Below are positions 1 through 11,700 of a stretch of DNA of 64,000 nucleotides, piece after piece. The stretch is taken from assembly GCA_902728285.1 (NCBI GenBank), contig CACVBU010001026.1, forward strand, positions 620,127 to 684,126, given 5' to 3'. The notes beneath the pieces are model-generated. The model ran no database searches and was not told where the DNA came from. It saw only the letters and a program-made list of their open reading frames with translations. This stretch comes from Clytia hemisphaerica. Its lineage: Eukaryota > Cnidaria > Hydrozoa > Leptothecata > Clytiidae. Position 1 is the stretch's first letter; every line of letters begins with the position of its first letter. The position numbers were made by a program, and so were the translations under genes.

Positions 1-540
1 AAAAAATATAAAATTCTAAGTTGCTTTTTTAAACCCTTGTCAAAACTTTTCGAATTTAAACATAAAAAATGACGTACACACTTTTTAGCAGTAACGACCA
101 ATGAAGTATAAGCCCGAAAGGCTAGAAGTCAATCTCCTTGGTAGGATTTGAAGCCAACAAATCCTACCAAAGTTGCGCAGCCTTGAGCGGCTCGCTTGGT
201 TTTTACACAAATGACAGATTAATACTAAAATTTACCTCTAAATTTCGAAAAAAATATCAATCGTAAACAAAGGAATTGCTAGATTCAATCTGTCGTCAAA
301 AATGCGGCGCATTTTTTAAGGCTTCACTTTTTCTTGCTTGAGAAAGGTTAGAGATTGAACTTTAGCTCTTCGGGCTTTAAACTCAATGGTAACGACGGCT
401 TGAATATTTTTATAAGAAAAAAGAAGTGAACTAATTTTTTCTTATGCTTTATATTGCCCTTTGAATGCTGTTGTTGTCCACAAACCTTTTTATGTTTTGT
501 ACGATGGCTCTGAAAGCGGTTTTATTCTCTTTTTCAAAAT
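1..540. other. non-coding AT-rich stretch
   Basis: No convincing coding frame was seen. The part around 95-230 resembles the part around 890-1000: both carry a run related to 'aagttgcg' followed by 'acaaa..ccagatta'. This suggests diverged copies of one repeat flanking the foldback at 545-1245. Confidence 0.4.
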
Positions 541-544
541 TTCG

Positions 545-1245
545 CCGTTCCTTTTAATGAAAAGGAGAAGTGAAATATAAAAGGTGAACTTTTTTCTCCT
601 TTTAACACAAAAGGTGATTTTTTTTCTCCTTTTAATCAAAAGGTGAATTTTTTTCTCCTTTTAAATTTAACACAAAAGGTGAATTTTTTTCACTTCACCT
701 TTTGACAAAATGGAAATGGGAATTCTAAGGGAATGCACTGCACAAGTGTGTGGACAATCATTCGTGTTGAATATGAACAGTACTAGCTAATAGCCAGGCC
801 ATGAGATGATAACCTTTATTAGATTTCCCAGAAACAAAACGGACCGCATTTAGAGCAACGCAGCGCTATCATTCAAATCAAAAAGCGAAGATAGTATAAG
901 GCAGATTCTCTGACTAAATGATAGAAGTGAATCTGTAGAATTTGAAGCAAATTGTTTTCTACATAAGTTGCGTGGTTTTCGTACAAACACCAGATTAAAG
1001 ATGGTCCGAAGACAACGGGAAATACTAAGCTTTTCCTCATCAACTCACGATTGAGGTTAAGGTTAAAATTCGAGGTTAAAATGCTAGTCTAAAAATCCAA
1101 ATCCAGGCGATAAAAAAATTTTCCTTTTGACAAAAGGTGAAAAAGATTTTCCTTTTGACAAAAGGTGAAGTGAAAAAAATTCTCCTTTTGACAAAAGGTG
1201 AAAATAATTCTCCTTTTAAAATTCACTTCTCCTTTTGTTAAACAA
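545..1245. repeat. foldback repeat with AAAAGGTGAA arms
   Basis: The left arm (about 560-716) holds tandem variants of AAAAGGTGAA alternating with TTTTCTCCTTTT. The right arm (about 1116-1245) holds the same units in the opposite orientation, ending TTCACTTCTCCTTTT. The arms are separated by about 400 bases of unique sequence. The open frame on the minus strand here is low-complexity read-through of the repeats, not a gene. No target duplication was found. Confidence 0.55.
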
Positions 1246-1688
1246 TAGAACCTATTGTTTGTTTTAAAAGGAAAAGAGAATTTGAAATGGAGAGGAAATT
1301 CTCCCTCAGAGCCATCGTAGTTTTGATTTACTTTTGAAATATTCTTTTCTATGAAATGAAATTGTTTTGTTTTGAAAAGAATTCGAATGTCATTAATAAA
1401 TACGATCGTTAAATACATTCGAAAACATTTAAAACAAAAGAAGAGAGAAAAAGGCAAGTCTGGGCAGAAGTTAAAATTACTAAATGTAGATGGGCCTTAA
1501 ATTTCAAAACAAAGGCTTAATAAAGTCTAAACCAAGCTCTATCCGATCTTTTGCAAATGGCGCGAATCCAATAAAACAAATTTGTGGAGCAAGAGACTAA
1601 AAGTCATAATTTTAAAACACAAACAAAGCGAAAACGAAAGTGGTGACACACAGACACACAAAGCACCGCTATTAATATATAGAATATG
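1246..1688. other. non-coding spacer
   Basis: AT-rich spacer between the foldback and the Mutator-like element. Nothing recognisable was seen apart from simple A/T runs. Confidence 0.4.
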
Positions 1689-1697
1689 GTTAAAAGA

Positions 1698-2049
1698 GAG
1701 GCCCGGAAAACCCGAGTTACAAAAACTCGAGTTACAATAACCCGAGTTACAAAAACCCGAGTTACGACGAATATGACGTCACAAGTCTAAAATTATGACG
1801 TCATAAGGGGACTTCTTAACTCGAAAAAGTTTTTTACTTTTGTTTTGTAACTCGAAATATTTTTTTCAAATTTTGCTTTAGAGTTACGTAACTCGAAAAT
1901 AAAATTCAAATTTCAATTTTCGAGTTACATAACTCTAAAACAAATTTTAAATTTAATTTTTCGAGATACGTAACTCGAACACATAAGTTACAACATTATT
2001 TTTCGAGTTATGTTAAAGCGCAACCAAGTTGGCCAAAAATTCTAAAAAG
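1698..2049 (+). repeat. left terminal inverted repeat of the Mutator-like element
   Basis: It pairs with 3038-3385. It contains short tandem CCCGAGTTACAAAAA units, two TGACGTCA-type palindromes near 1777 and 1797, and repeated GAGTTACGTAACTC palindromes. Confidence 0.8.
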
Positions 2050-2386
2050 TGCTACTTTTCTTTTAGTTTACGGAACGGGGTTTTTGATCTATAAAACTAT
2101 AAAAGAGGAAGAGGAAGAGGAATATATAAAAATGAACGGGAACAGCAAAGAATTTAATTTCTGTAATTTTGCATAAACATTCTCGAAAAGAATGAAGAAA
2201 AACTCATACCTATAGCATTTTCCAATGTGGCGTTTTTCTTGAGTGAATGAACCACATATTGCCGCTATGGGCTGATAAATTATAATTTTTAAATAATTTT
2301 TAATTTATAAATTTTTCTCCAATTTTTCTCAACTGTTTTTCAAAAACTTCTTCAATCGCTGACATCTTGCACCCTTGCTCGCTATC

Positions 2387-2623
2387 TCACATATGTGCGT
2401 TGTTGTCTTTTTGCCAATTCTCCATGCTGTTCAACTCCAAATAGTTCCCAGGCTTCCATTCTTTTAAACATTGTTGCAAAGTTTTTGGGGCCTGGAACCT
2501 AGGTTTAACCACGTTCATTTTACTACGTAAAATTCCACAATCTATATTTATTAAATTCAAATTCATTGTCCTTTCGCTAGAAACTTCGCTAGAACTTGTA
2601 GTTTCTTTAAGTTTTTCACACAT
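2387..2623 (-). CDS. small ORF inside the Mutator-like element, unknown
   Basis: The 78-residue frame is rich in Ser, Glu and Asn and has no recognised domain. It is followed in another frame by a short ORF with amphipathic charged residues (MSAIEEVFEKQLRKIGEKF), starting near 2366. Either could be a leftover exon of a captured host gene or of a lost transposase. Coding status is unproven: there is no family match, and the length is within what chance allows. Confidence 0.25.
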   Translation of the reverse strand: MCEKLKETTSSSEVSSERTMNLNLINIDCGILRSKMNVVKPRFQAPKTLQQCLKEWKPGNYLELNSMENWQKDNNAHM

Positions 2624-3037
2624 TTTTTTAAGAACAAACCATGAGAACAGAAAGTTTCGATGGCTAAGTTAGTAACAATAAGTTAAGAACATTCTATAGC
2701 CTTATGGACTCAAAAACACCTAATTTCTTAGAAAATTGCAGAAAATACTTACCTAATGCTACTAGTGAAATAGGAACATTTTAAGAAAATTTAAGGCTCA
2801 ACTAAAAAAGCTAAAGATCCGAAGGCTTCGAATTTTTAAATGTTCTTATACAAAACTAAACACATATTTCGTTGAAGAGATTCTCGATTGCGCAATGTAC
2901 AGAAATAATATAATGAAAAAATTAAAATCATGTTTATGACGCCTGCTCTTCTGGTCTATTGTGATTATTGTTTTGTAAATTAGATCTTTTGACGTTCTAA
3001 TCTGATCTATTGATTCTTCTCAAAAAAAAGGTGAATT

Positions 3038-3385
3038 CTAGTATTTTTAGCCGACTTGGTTTCACCTAGAGATAACTCGAAAGTTCAAATAATGTACTAC
3101 TATTTCGAGTTACGTATCTCGAAAAATGAAATTTAAAATTTATTTTCGAGTTACGTAACTCGAAAATTGAAATTTGAATTTTATTTTCGAGTTACGTAAC
3201 TCTAAAGCAAAATTTGAAAAAAATATTTCGAGTTACAAAACAACAGTAAAAAACTTTTACGAGTTAAGAAGTCCCCTTATGACGTCAAAATTTGAGACTT
3301 GTGACGTCATATTCGTCGTAACTCGGGTTTTTGTAACTCGGGTTTTTGTAACTCGAGTTTTTGTAACTCGGGTTTTCCGGGCCTC
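3038..3385 (-). repeat. right terminal inverted repeat of the Mutator-like element
   Basis: Reverse complement of 1698-2049 with scattered differences. It carries the same TGACGTCA-type and GTTACGTAAC motifs in mirrored order. Confidence 0.8.
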
Positions 3386-3394
3386 GTTAAAAGA

Positions 3395-3795
3395 CGGCTT
3401 GAAATTCGAACTCAAGTGAAAATACTGAAGTTTTGGTCATTCTTTCGTTCATAAAGCAAAGACTACAAATATATCTTTCACTATTGAGGTAGTTTTGAAC
3501 AGCCACCTGCTTGAACTACTCGTGTACAAAAGTTGAGGTGAAAAGCTTAACGCTGTATATCCCGCGGAGGCGCCATTTTATGTATTTTTTAGCGATTTTC
3601 TCCACATTAATGAAATTCTATGTAAATATTTCACCGACTTGATGGGTATCATTGTAACCATATTAAAATTCTATCTTTTCTCGTCATGAAGTCGAAAAAA
3701 AATTTTAAAAATAATTTTTTTTGAAAGAGTAATGATGTTTCAAAAATGGTTATCAACTTTTTGTCCGAAAAGAAATCCACTTAAAGGGCCTGAGT
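3395..3795. other. non-coding spacer
   Basis: No ORF, repeat or RNA gene was recognised. Confidence 0.4.
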
Positions 3796-4515
3796 TGTCC
3801 CAAAAATTCATGAGAAAAAGTTAATTTTCAACATCAAGCAAAGAATTGAAGCTCTGGATCTGGACCTTACCATCCGCAAAATTTCAACAATGGATCTGGA
3901 GCAGCAGCTAGAAGACCAAAAAAACAGTCCTCTTGGCAGCATCGACCATAATGGTATTACCCCGGGGGGGGGGGTACTACCCTTGTCGACCGACGGGGGA
4001 GCTCCGCTGAGGTTCGAAAAATGGACCCTACGTGGGACTCGAAATTTGCGAAAAAAGTGACCCTGAATGGGACTGAAATTCCAAAATTTTCTACTTTTTC
4101 CCAAAATTTTCCAAAAAAAGGCACCCTACGAGGGACTGATTTTTCTATTTTGGTGTTTTTGCGACCCTACCTGGGACTCGTGGATGTTGAAAAAGGTACC
4201 CTGACCAGCGGAGCATCCCCGTAACCCATTTTGCCCTAGTACCCCCCCCCCGGGGGTATTACAGTGGAGTATGTCCTGATTGATATTGATAGAGCGCACC
4301 GAATCAACATAGTGGCAACTTTAAAAGTCCAAGCCCTATCTTTGTTCAATTTACTTCGTGGAAACTATATGAAATTTCTAATAAGATACAATAAAGCTAA
4401 CAGTAACAACCTTGAAAGTCTTGTTTACCTCGACCAGATGTATTCAAAGAAATTGACAGAGGGAAGAAAAATAGCTGTCGACAGAAGTAAGGAACCGAAA
4501 AATAAGACGACTTAA
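3796..4515 (+). pseudogene. LINE ORF1-like remnant interrupted by a small element
   Basis: Positions 3813-3960 translate to an open, coiled-coil-like segment (IKQRIEALDLDL..., MDLEQQLED). It continues in the same frame after the inserted element at 3961-4254 is skipped, reading ITVEYVLIDIDRAHRI and running to a stop at 4515. The DIDRAHRI motif after a coiled coil is reminiscent of nucleic-acid-binding ORF1 proteins of L1-like LINEs. That family link is inference from one motif. What is seen directly is that frame continuity is restored when the inserted element and one copy of its 8-bp duplication are removed. No partner reverse transcriptase directly follows. Confidence 0.45.
3961..4254. mobile_element. 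hAT-like miniature element with poly-G ends
   Basis: The ends are CCC followed by 10-11 G and TACTA in inverted orientation. They are flanked by an exact 8-bp target duplication GGTATTAC (3953-3960 and 4255-4262). At 294 bp with an 8-bp duplication this fits a non-autonomous hAT element. The same poly-G architecture recurs at 14712-15051, and probably at 28606 and 30476. Short internal ORFs are artefacts of its GGGAC-type repeats. Confidence 0.8.
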
Positions 4516-4663
4516 AGCCGAAAAATTCGCCTAATTTTTGCACAAAGTATGCTAAAATACAAAAAAAAATATCAGGCGGATTAGAGTTTAGGTCGAATCA
4601 TGTGAAATGGTCTGGACACATTCATTTTTGATCATGAATTAGCGAGGTTGAGCAATATCAAAA

Positions 4664-4750
4664 CTGGCCACAACCAGTACAGCCAATGTCGAACATGCGT
4701 TTAGCACAAGTTTATTTTATCCTGAGACGTTCAACGAAAACAGCCTATGA
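4664..4750 (+). pseudogene. possible hAT transposase C-terminal fragment
   Basis: One frame reads TTSTANVEHAFSTS, resembling the dimerisation segment of hAT transposases, where a conserved E-R-A-F-S-type motif follows a Ser/Thr-rich turn. It ends in a stop after 28 codons, and nothing upstream extends the match. The sequence at 13215-13432, on the other side of the BEL insertion, ends in a hAT-like terminus (CTACGGCGCTG), so both could derive from one element split by BEL. This is a weak call. Confidence 0.3.
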
Positions 4751-4877
4751 CAGCTAGACAGGCATTGTATTGAATGGTTTCCAGCTTCTGTACAATAGAG
4801 GCATTACCTGGACGGTCATATACGATTTATAAACATTGCCGTAGGAAGCATTTTCATATTGGGGGGGCTGAAGTTTA

Positions 4878-4882
4878 GTGAC
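4878..4882. repeat. BEL target-site duplication, left copy (GTGAC)
   Basis: Five bases GTGAC directly abut the left LTR and recur at 13210-13214 directly after the right LTR. Five base pairs is the usual duplication for BEL/Pao integrases. Confidence 0.85.
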
Positions 4883-5696
4883 TGTGGGCCTAGTGCATCG
4901 CACCTGGGGTGTGTCCGAAATAATCTTGACGCGAGAGGGTCGAATGCGAGAATAGATATATTCAAACTAAATGAAGAAAGAAAAACGAAAATTCATAAAT
5001 ATTTGACAAGACAAAATTTGATCCTAATTAGAGAAAATATGACTAATTGACTAATTAACGGAAATGATTAAACTGAGATAAATATGAGAAAAATGAATGA
5101 CAAACTTACAGAAAATTCTAGAACTTAAATCCTAACTTAACTTAACCTAAAATGTGTAAAACAGAAAAATGCCAAACAGAAAAGAGAAAAATGAGGCCAA
5201 ATAGAGAAGACCAGAGGCCAGACAAAACCTAACCTAAAGCCTATGAAAAAGAACAAAATGAAAACAGCAGAAAAACTCACCAGCTGGCCACGAGTGAGAT
5301 GCTGTGTAGATGCTGACCAGAAAGGTAGTGAATACTAGAGGCGAGTAATCACTACAACAATAGGCTGGATCTGAAGATACTTTGCCATAATAAAACGATA
5401 AATTTTCACTGAATTTCTTGAGAAATCAACTCATGTCAAAAACAACTTTCTCCCATCAAACCAAAATTAGAATGAATTCAGAAGTCACAAGCGTGAAAGA
5501 ATCGGAGATAGTATGGCATAAAATAATTGCCTAATAATTAAAATTAATTATCCTAGTATAAAGAAAACGTAGAGAAAATGTCATTTGGGAATATGCTATA
5601 TACAAACAAAGGAAATTAATACACGAAGGAGCCTCAAATTAAAAAGCTGATGGAAATTTTATATTGTCTGTTATAAGAACAGTTCGTAAGATTACA
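4883..5696 (-). repeat. 3' LTR of the BEL element
   Basis: 814 bp, beginning TG and ending CA on the plus strand. It is nearly identical to 12396-13209, with a few substitutions and two compensating 1-base indels near 5374 and 5391. Confidence 0.93.
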
Positions 5697-5707
5697 CTCC
5701 CCCCAGG
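5697..5707 (-). promoter_or_regulatory. polypurine tract of the BEL element
   Basis: Read on the minus strand this is CCTGGGGGGAG, immediately before the TGT start of the 3' LTR. That is the position and composition expected for plus-strand DNA priming. Confidence 0.75.
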
Positions 5708-5757
5708 TGGGATATAGAATTTCAAGAACAATACCAATAAGCTACAAACATAAACAA

Positions 5758-8700
5758 TCACATCATTCCAGCCAATTCCTCGAAGACATCACTTTCATCG
5801 ATAGACTTGATCAAAACGAGATCTCGAATGGAACGAAACGTTTCACGACTTGTATTCTCACTTGCATTGCAGTAACGAACTGAGACTTTCCGAATTACAC
5901 CATCTTTTCCAGGTTGGATGCTTGAGATTATACCGTATTGGTACGTCTTTGAGATAGATGAATCTGACTTTTTAAATAGCACGATATCTCCTATTTGAAT
6001 TTTATGGTCACTGGTAAACCACTTCTGCTGGTCCATGAGGTTTGGTACATGATTAAGGAGCCACGATTCGAACCATGCATCGTAGATTTGTTGGTTTCCT
6101 TGAATCATTCTTGAAGGTTTTGTGGTTACCATCATATCTCCGACAGGACTACGATCATTATTTCTTCCAAGTAGTAGACGATTGGGCGTGATGAGATCGA
6201 GAATGTCATTTTCAACTTTGCTGTTGACTCCAATGGGTAGATCATTGATGGTGTTGGCAATGACTGCAGAAAGTGTCTCCCACTGAAGCAATGATAGTTT
6301 TTCCTTATGCACATTCTTTTCGATTGATCGGTTGATTTCTTTGATTTTCCTTTCTACTTTTCCATGTTCGTTGTGTCCTCCGACAGGACAAATCGAAAAC
6401 TCGACCTTGGCTTGACGATGAATCTTGGATTGAAGATCTTGGAAGTCCAATTTCATGTTCTCACAACCACTGACGATTTGGCTACCTCCGTCACAGAACA
6501 ACTTCTTTGGATAACCATGATTGGATGCAAAACGAATGAATGACTGTAAGAATGCATCGGTGGAGTAGTCGTCCATGACCTTGATTGAAACTGCCGACGT
6601 TGAACAGCAGCAAAAGACTGTTAACCAAATTTTCACTGTCTTTCTTTTGTTTTGAGGTGAGAAAGACAAATAAGGTCCAGACAAGTCGATCTGTGTTGAG
6701 TAAAACGCTGGAGCGATTGTGAGGTTTGCTGTTGACATTGGTCCCATAACAACTTGGATTTCCTTCTTTCGTAGATATCTGCACCGTTGACAATTCTTCC
6801 TGATGTGCTTCACCAATGAACGACCCTCAATGATGTATACCCTTTTCAAGATATACCTGAGTGTAGTCTCGACACCAGAATGACGACATGAAGGATGATT
6901 CCAATGTGTATCCATGGCGATGCTGATGGCTATTGGGGAATCCTTGGTGACAACTGGCACGCAAAATGTATCTTGGGCAAGGTCTTTCATGGTTGAAGTA
7001 AACTTCCCAACAATGGTGATTTGATCAGATGGTAGGATTCGTCCAGTATAAATTAAAATGCCATCAGACGATTTGGTGAACTTTTCGTACTTTTTTGGCT
7101 TTATGAACTGATAGATTTCTTTTGTGGCAATTCTGTAGAAGTACAATTCTGAATTGATTATCTCGTCTTCAGTGAGGATTGGAATGGTGTTGAAACTTAT
7201 GATTTTGGGAGATTGCATAAGTGGATGGGCACTGACATCTTGATTAGTAGCTTCCAAGGACTTTCGGAGGTCCCTTCTGGCACGAATGATTCTTAAAAAT
7301 CGATGAACATACGCCAGAATTCGAACGACTGTGGTGAACCAGAATCGGTTTGGATCGATTAGGTATGACGAGAAAGCATAATGATCTTTGATTTGTGATG
7401 ATGCTGGAGATGTTCTTCCCACGTAGAAGACGTCCATTTCTTTCTTGATCTCAGCTGAATCTGTATCACTGAGTCTGATTTGGTCAGGTCGTAATGTTGG
7501 AAAGTTGTCTGAATGAAGGCTCATCCATGGGTATCCGTTGATCCACACAGAATCTTGGTTGACGTCCTTTATGGTAGCTCCTCGACGCGTTCCAATGTCA
7601 GCAACCATGTCATGACTTTCAACAAAGAACCATTCTTCGATCTTTGTGAACCTCAGGATTTCGATCACACGATTTCTTACCCATTGAGTAAGTGATTTTT
7701 CTGGATTGGTTATCCAGAAGAGAGAGATTTGATTGTCGGTAAATTTGAATTTCTGTTGAATGTTGAGATTCTTGAACGAGCGACGAACGATTTCTCCTGT
7801 GTATGTGCTGGTCAATGAAGCGAAGAGTTCAGCTCTGGGTAATGTCATTCCTTTTGGAACTACTTTTGATCTTCCCAGAACCAGTTGGCAGGAGTATGTT
7901 CCAATTCGACGTTTGAAACGCACGTAGATACAAACACAGATCATTCGTTTGCTTGCATCTCCAAAGTCTAGTGTTTGAACATCAAGGCTGGTTGCATCGA
8001 TGGGAATGATAGCACGATTGAAACGTAGGTCTCCAAGCTCTTTAATCATCTCGAAATTAGACTCCCATAGTGGTCGTAGCTCGTCTGGAATTTTGTCGTC
8101 CCAATCCAACTTTCTGAGTGTGAGATCTTGCATGTCGATCTTCATTGAGGCGACGATTGGTGTGATTTTGCCCGTCAAGTCGAAGATTTCGCCAACTTTT
8201 GAGCAGCAATGACGTCTGGTTAGTCTTGACGGTATGATTCCTTCTGTATTGGTGGGTTTCTTTCCACGAGTTTTCTTGGCGAAATTTAATTCTCCAAGGT
8301 TGAGTGAGATTGTGTCCTCCTTTGGAAACCACTTCATACCAGCTACATGGATCGTCTCTCCATCGTCAGTGAGGCTTTCGTTTGGTTCTTCTCCAGAAAA
8401 TGAAACACCTTTGAGTCGAAAGTTTCCTTTGCTGAGAACGACTTCGAGATTGTTAGCAAGTGAATGAGCTTGGGTGCGTCCCGTCTCCCCAGACAGGCAA
8501 TCGTCTACGTACACGTCATTATGAACAACATCGTTGACTTTTGGATAATCCTCCTTTGACAGGTCGGCGATCTTGCGAAGTCCATGTTCTGCTTGATTCC
8601 CTGACGAACGAACTCCATAAATCAGGGTTTTGATTATCTTTTCTTCTGGAAGCTTTGTTGGGTCAAGGTTAGGTTCCCAGATGTATCTTTGGAAACACCA

Positions 8701-11700
8701 ATTGGATTCGTCAAGTTTGATGGTATTGTACATCTTACTGATGTCGGTGTGTATTGCAACTTGATGTGTGAACCAGCGAATAACGACTTCTTGCAATTTG
8801 TTGAGATTATTTCTTCCTTTGGCGAGGAGATCATTTAAGCTGTATCCTGATGACGTGGGTTGAGATGCATCGAACACCACCCTGCACGGTGTGCTCAACG
8901 AGTTCCCTTTCCATACAGCACGCCAAGGGATGTAGTATTGAGTGGTATGGTCACGAAGATATTGTTGTGTTGCTTCAGGAAGATTCCTTAGGTAATCGAC
9001 ATACCCAAGTCTTTGGAGTTTCGACTCAGAATCCAAGATATCTTGTTTGTCCTTAACATTGATTGGTAGATTTAGCTTTCGTAGCTGTTGGTTGTAGACT
9101 TTTATTGCTTTGGTTTTGTTGTTTGCAAGTCTCTTTGGATCTGATATGAACGGTAGAATTGCGGTGATGGATGACTCGTCATGATTGAGAGTGATTGACG
9201 AATCAATGATGTGTTGTTCAACTTCTTCTCTCAAGCTGATTGTTTCGTATTCATCGTGGTTCTTGCATTGGTTGCAGGTTCTGCATACTGGGCAACGGTA
9301 GGTGATTTCACTTCCGGTTGTCTCTGCTAGCTCGAAGAGACGCTGTCGTGATGTGAGATGAGCTTGAGTGTCGCTGGAGTCAATTGCTTGAGAAAAGTCG
9401 CTGTAGTAGCCAAGGAGTGGAACTTCGTTGTTGAAATGATTGGGTCCACGATTGATGAAGAATGATTGAGTTGTGAAGTATCCATCATGGATTTGGGTGA
9501 AAACCTTGTGTGGACCACCAACTACTCCACGTCCACCACCATCTGAATTGAGGAAGGGTGATTCGAACAACGATAACCCTGATTCCATCTGATGAACGAG
9601 CTTTGGAAAGTAACGAAGGTACTTGATGCCAAACATGAGATGTGTGTCGCCACCAACTGCAGGAGGGAGCTTTGGCAATTCTCTCGATCCTTGAGGATGG
9701 TTGTTCTTGTAGTCTTGATGAATCTCTTGCTCAACGTCAATTAATGGATAGTAAGGGAAGGTAGAGGTGATTCTGTCGAGGCAGATACCAATTAAAGAAA
9801 TGATCTCACCATCGTGCATTGGAAGGTTGACTTGGTAGGTACCACGTGTTGATTTGGTGACGGATTCTCCAAGTCCACCGACAGTGATCTGTTCTTGATT
9901 GACGAGTTTTGCTGCAGGGCCAAGTAACGTGACTGCTTTGGCTGAAATGATGAAATCGCTACATCCATCGTCGAAGAAAGCATTGATTCGATTGCCATTG
10001 ACTGTCATTGTTTGAAGCTTGTAGATTCCTTTGTCTGGGACGGAGTCTTCACAGGAAGGTAGAGTCTTTGATGAGTAGGAATTGGTGAAGAATGATAGCT
10101 TGATCTGTTTTGAGAAGTCTGGCAGGTGTGCACTCCTCAAACATCTTGCTTTGAACCGATTGAGGATGTCCTTGTTTTGCTGATCTTCCTTGTGGTCTTC
10201 ACAGACGAGTACGTGACGCTTCATTGGATACATTTGATGACTGGGATGAGGGCATACAAATTCTCGTTGACACTTTCCATTCTTGTGCTTCTCTGATGTT
10301 GCATCTGCACCTGGAAGGAGGCATTGTGTGCAGAAGCCTTTGGCTTTGATAGATGATAGACGAGCAGCTGGTGTGCTTTCGACAAACTTGAGACAGGTGT
10401 AATATTGAATGATCTTCATACCATTTGGACCGTTGGATTGACGATGTTGATCAGGTGTTGGCGATTCCCCACAGAGTTGACAATTGTTTTGGTGTCGTTT
10501 AGGTTCACCATGATAAGAATCTCGTTTGTTTGGTTTGCTGGGTCCCTGTCTTTGGCCATCTGACGATTTCTTGTCGCTTTTTGGTCCTTGAATGAGAAGC
10601 TTCTGTTGGTTGAGATGTTCCTCTTTGTCGAGAAAGACAAGCAGTCTTTCCCATGTCTCCTTTTCGTTGGGCTTGTCGTCGATTGTTGCAAGGAATCTTG
10701 TGAATCGTCCATCACCAAGTTGTTGATAGATGTCCGATAGGGCATTGCTGAAGTAGAGATTGTTCTCGATGTTGAACTTCTTGGCAAGTGTCATGGCTTC
10801 ACGAATGATGTTCTTAAACTTGCTTAACGAATGAACAAGTTTTTCAGGATCACGTGACGACTTGAGTTCGGATAGGGACAGAGTCTGGAGTTTCTTGTGA
10901 AGCATTGTTTTGGTATTGCCATAAGCATTCTCCAGTTTGGTCCATATTTCGTCAATGGTATCAAATGATTTGACAAGGCTGAGAGCTGGCTCGGATAGAT
11001 AATTGTTCTTGAGCAGGTCAGGAAGCAGTCGAGTTGGTGTGTTGATAAGATGGAGCTTCTCGAAGTTGTTGCGAAATGTGTAGAAGTCAGTGGCTGAATC
11101 ATAACCACTGAATTTATCAAGCTTGATATGCAAAAGCTTTGTGTCATAGTTCTTGTCAAGCTCTCTCTTGTTGTACTCTGTGCTCACTTTGGATGCAAAG
11201 TCAGATTTGAAGGAATTTAAAGTCTCATAAAGTTTATCAATCTTTGGGACTTCTGCCAGAATGGTCTCATCAACAATTGTCAGTTGTAAAAGTTTCTCAT
11301 ACTTCAAGGCGATCTTGTCTAACTTGTCGAAAACACTGGGAATGTCTTTCTTGATTTGAATCAGTTGTTTATCAGTAACCTTGGTGATATCAGTGACATC
11401 TTGAGTAATGAAGGTTTTGACTTCTTTCAGGTTTTGGTTGATGTCTTTGATGATGAATGCAGCAGGAAGATCGTCGTTTGTAGACGGTAAGATGATTGGT
11501 TTGGTGTCAGCTGCGATGAGTGTATTCTTCTGGGCTTTTGCTTTGGTAAGACATGTCCTGATATTGAACAAGCCTGTATTGGTCAAAACAGCTAGTGGAT
11601 GAGTGTTGGCCACAAGATCGATCTTGGCAGCACGTGCTTTGTCTCGAAGAACCTTGCGAAGATTTTCAAGGAAGTCGATGGATCTCGAGATCTCGGAAAG

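Larger units (their letters stand above)
1698..3385. mobile_element. Mutator-like element with long terminal inverted repeats
   Basis: Both ends read GAGGCCCGGAAAACCCGAG in inverted orientation. They are bordered by identical 9-bp direct repeats GTTAAAAGA at 1689-1697 and 3386-3394. A 9-bp target duplication plus terminal inverted repeats of about 350 bp is the usual signature of Mutator-like (MULE) or foldback elements. No transposase of recognisable size lies inside, so the copy is non-autonomous. The interior (2050-3037) contains one 78-residue ORF and a stretch resembling the 'AAGAACAT' family seen again near 31.8 and 46.2 kb. Confidence 0.8.

Noticed and set aside
4021..4224. 67-codon ORF inside the small hAT-like element
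   Set aside because: Built from GGGACT/CCCTACG repeats of a non-coding miniature element.
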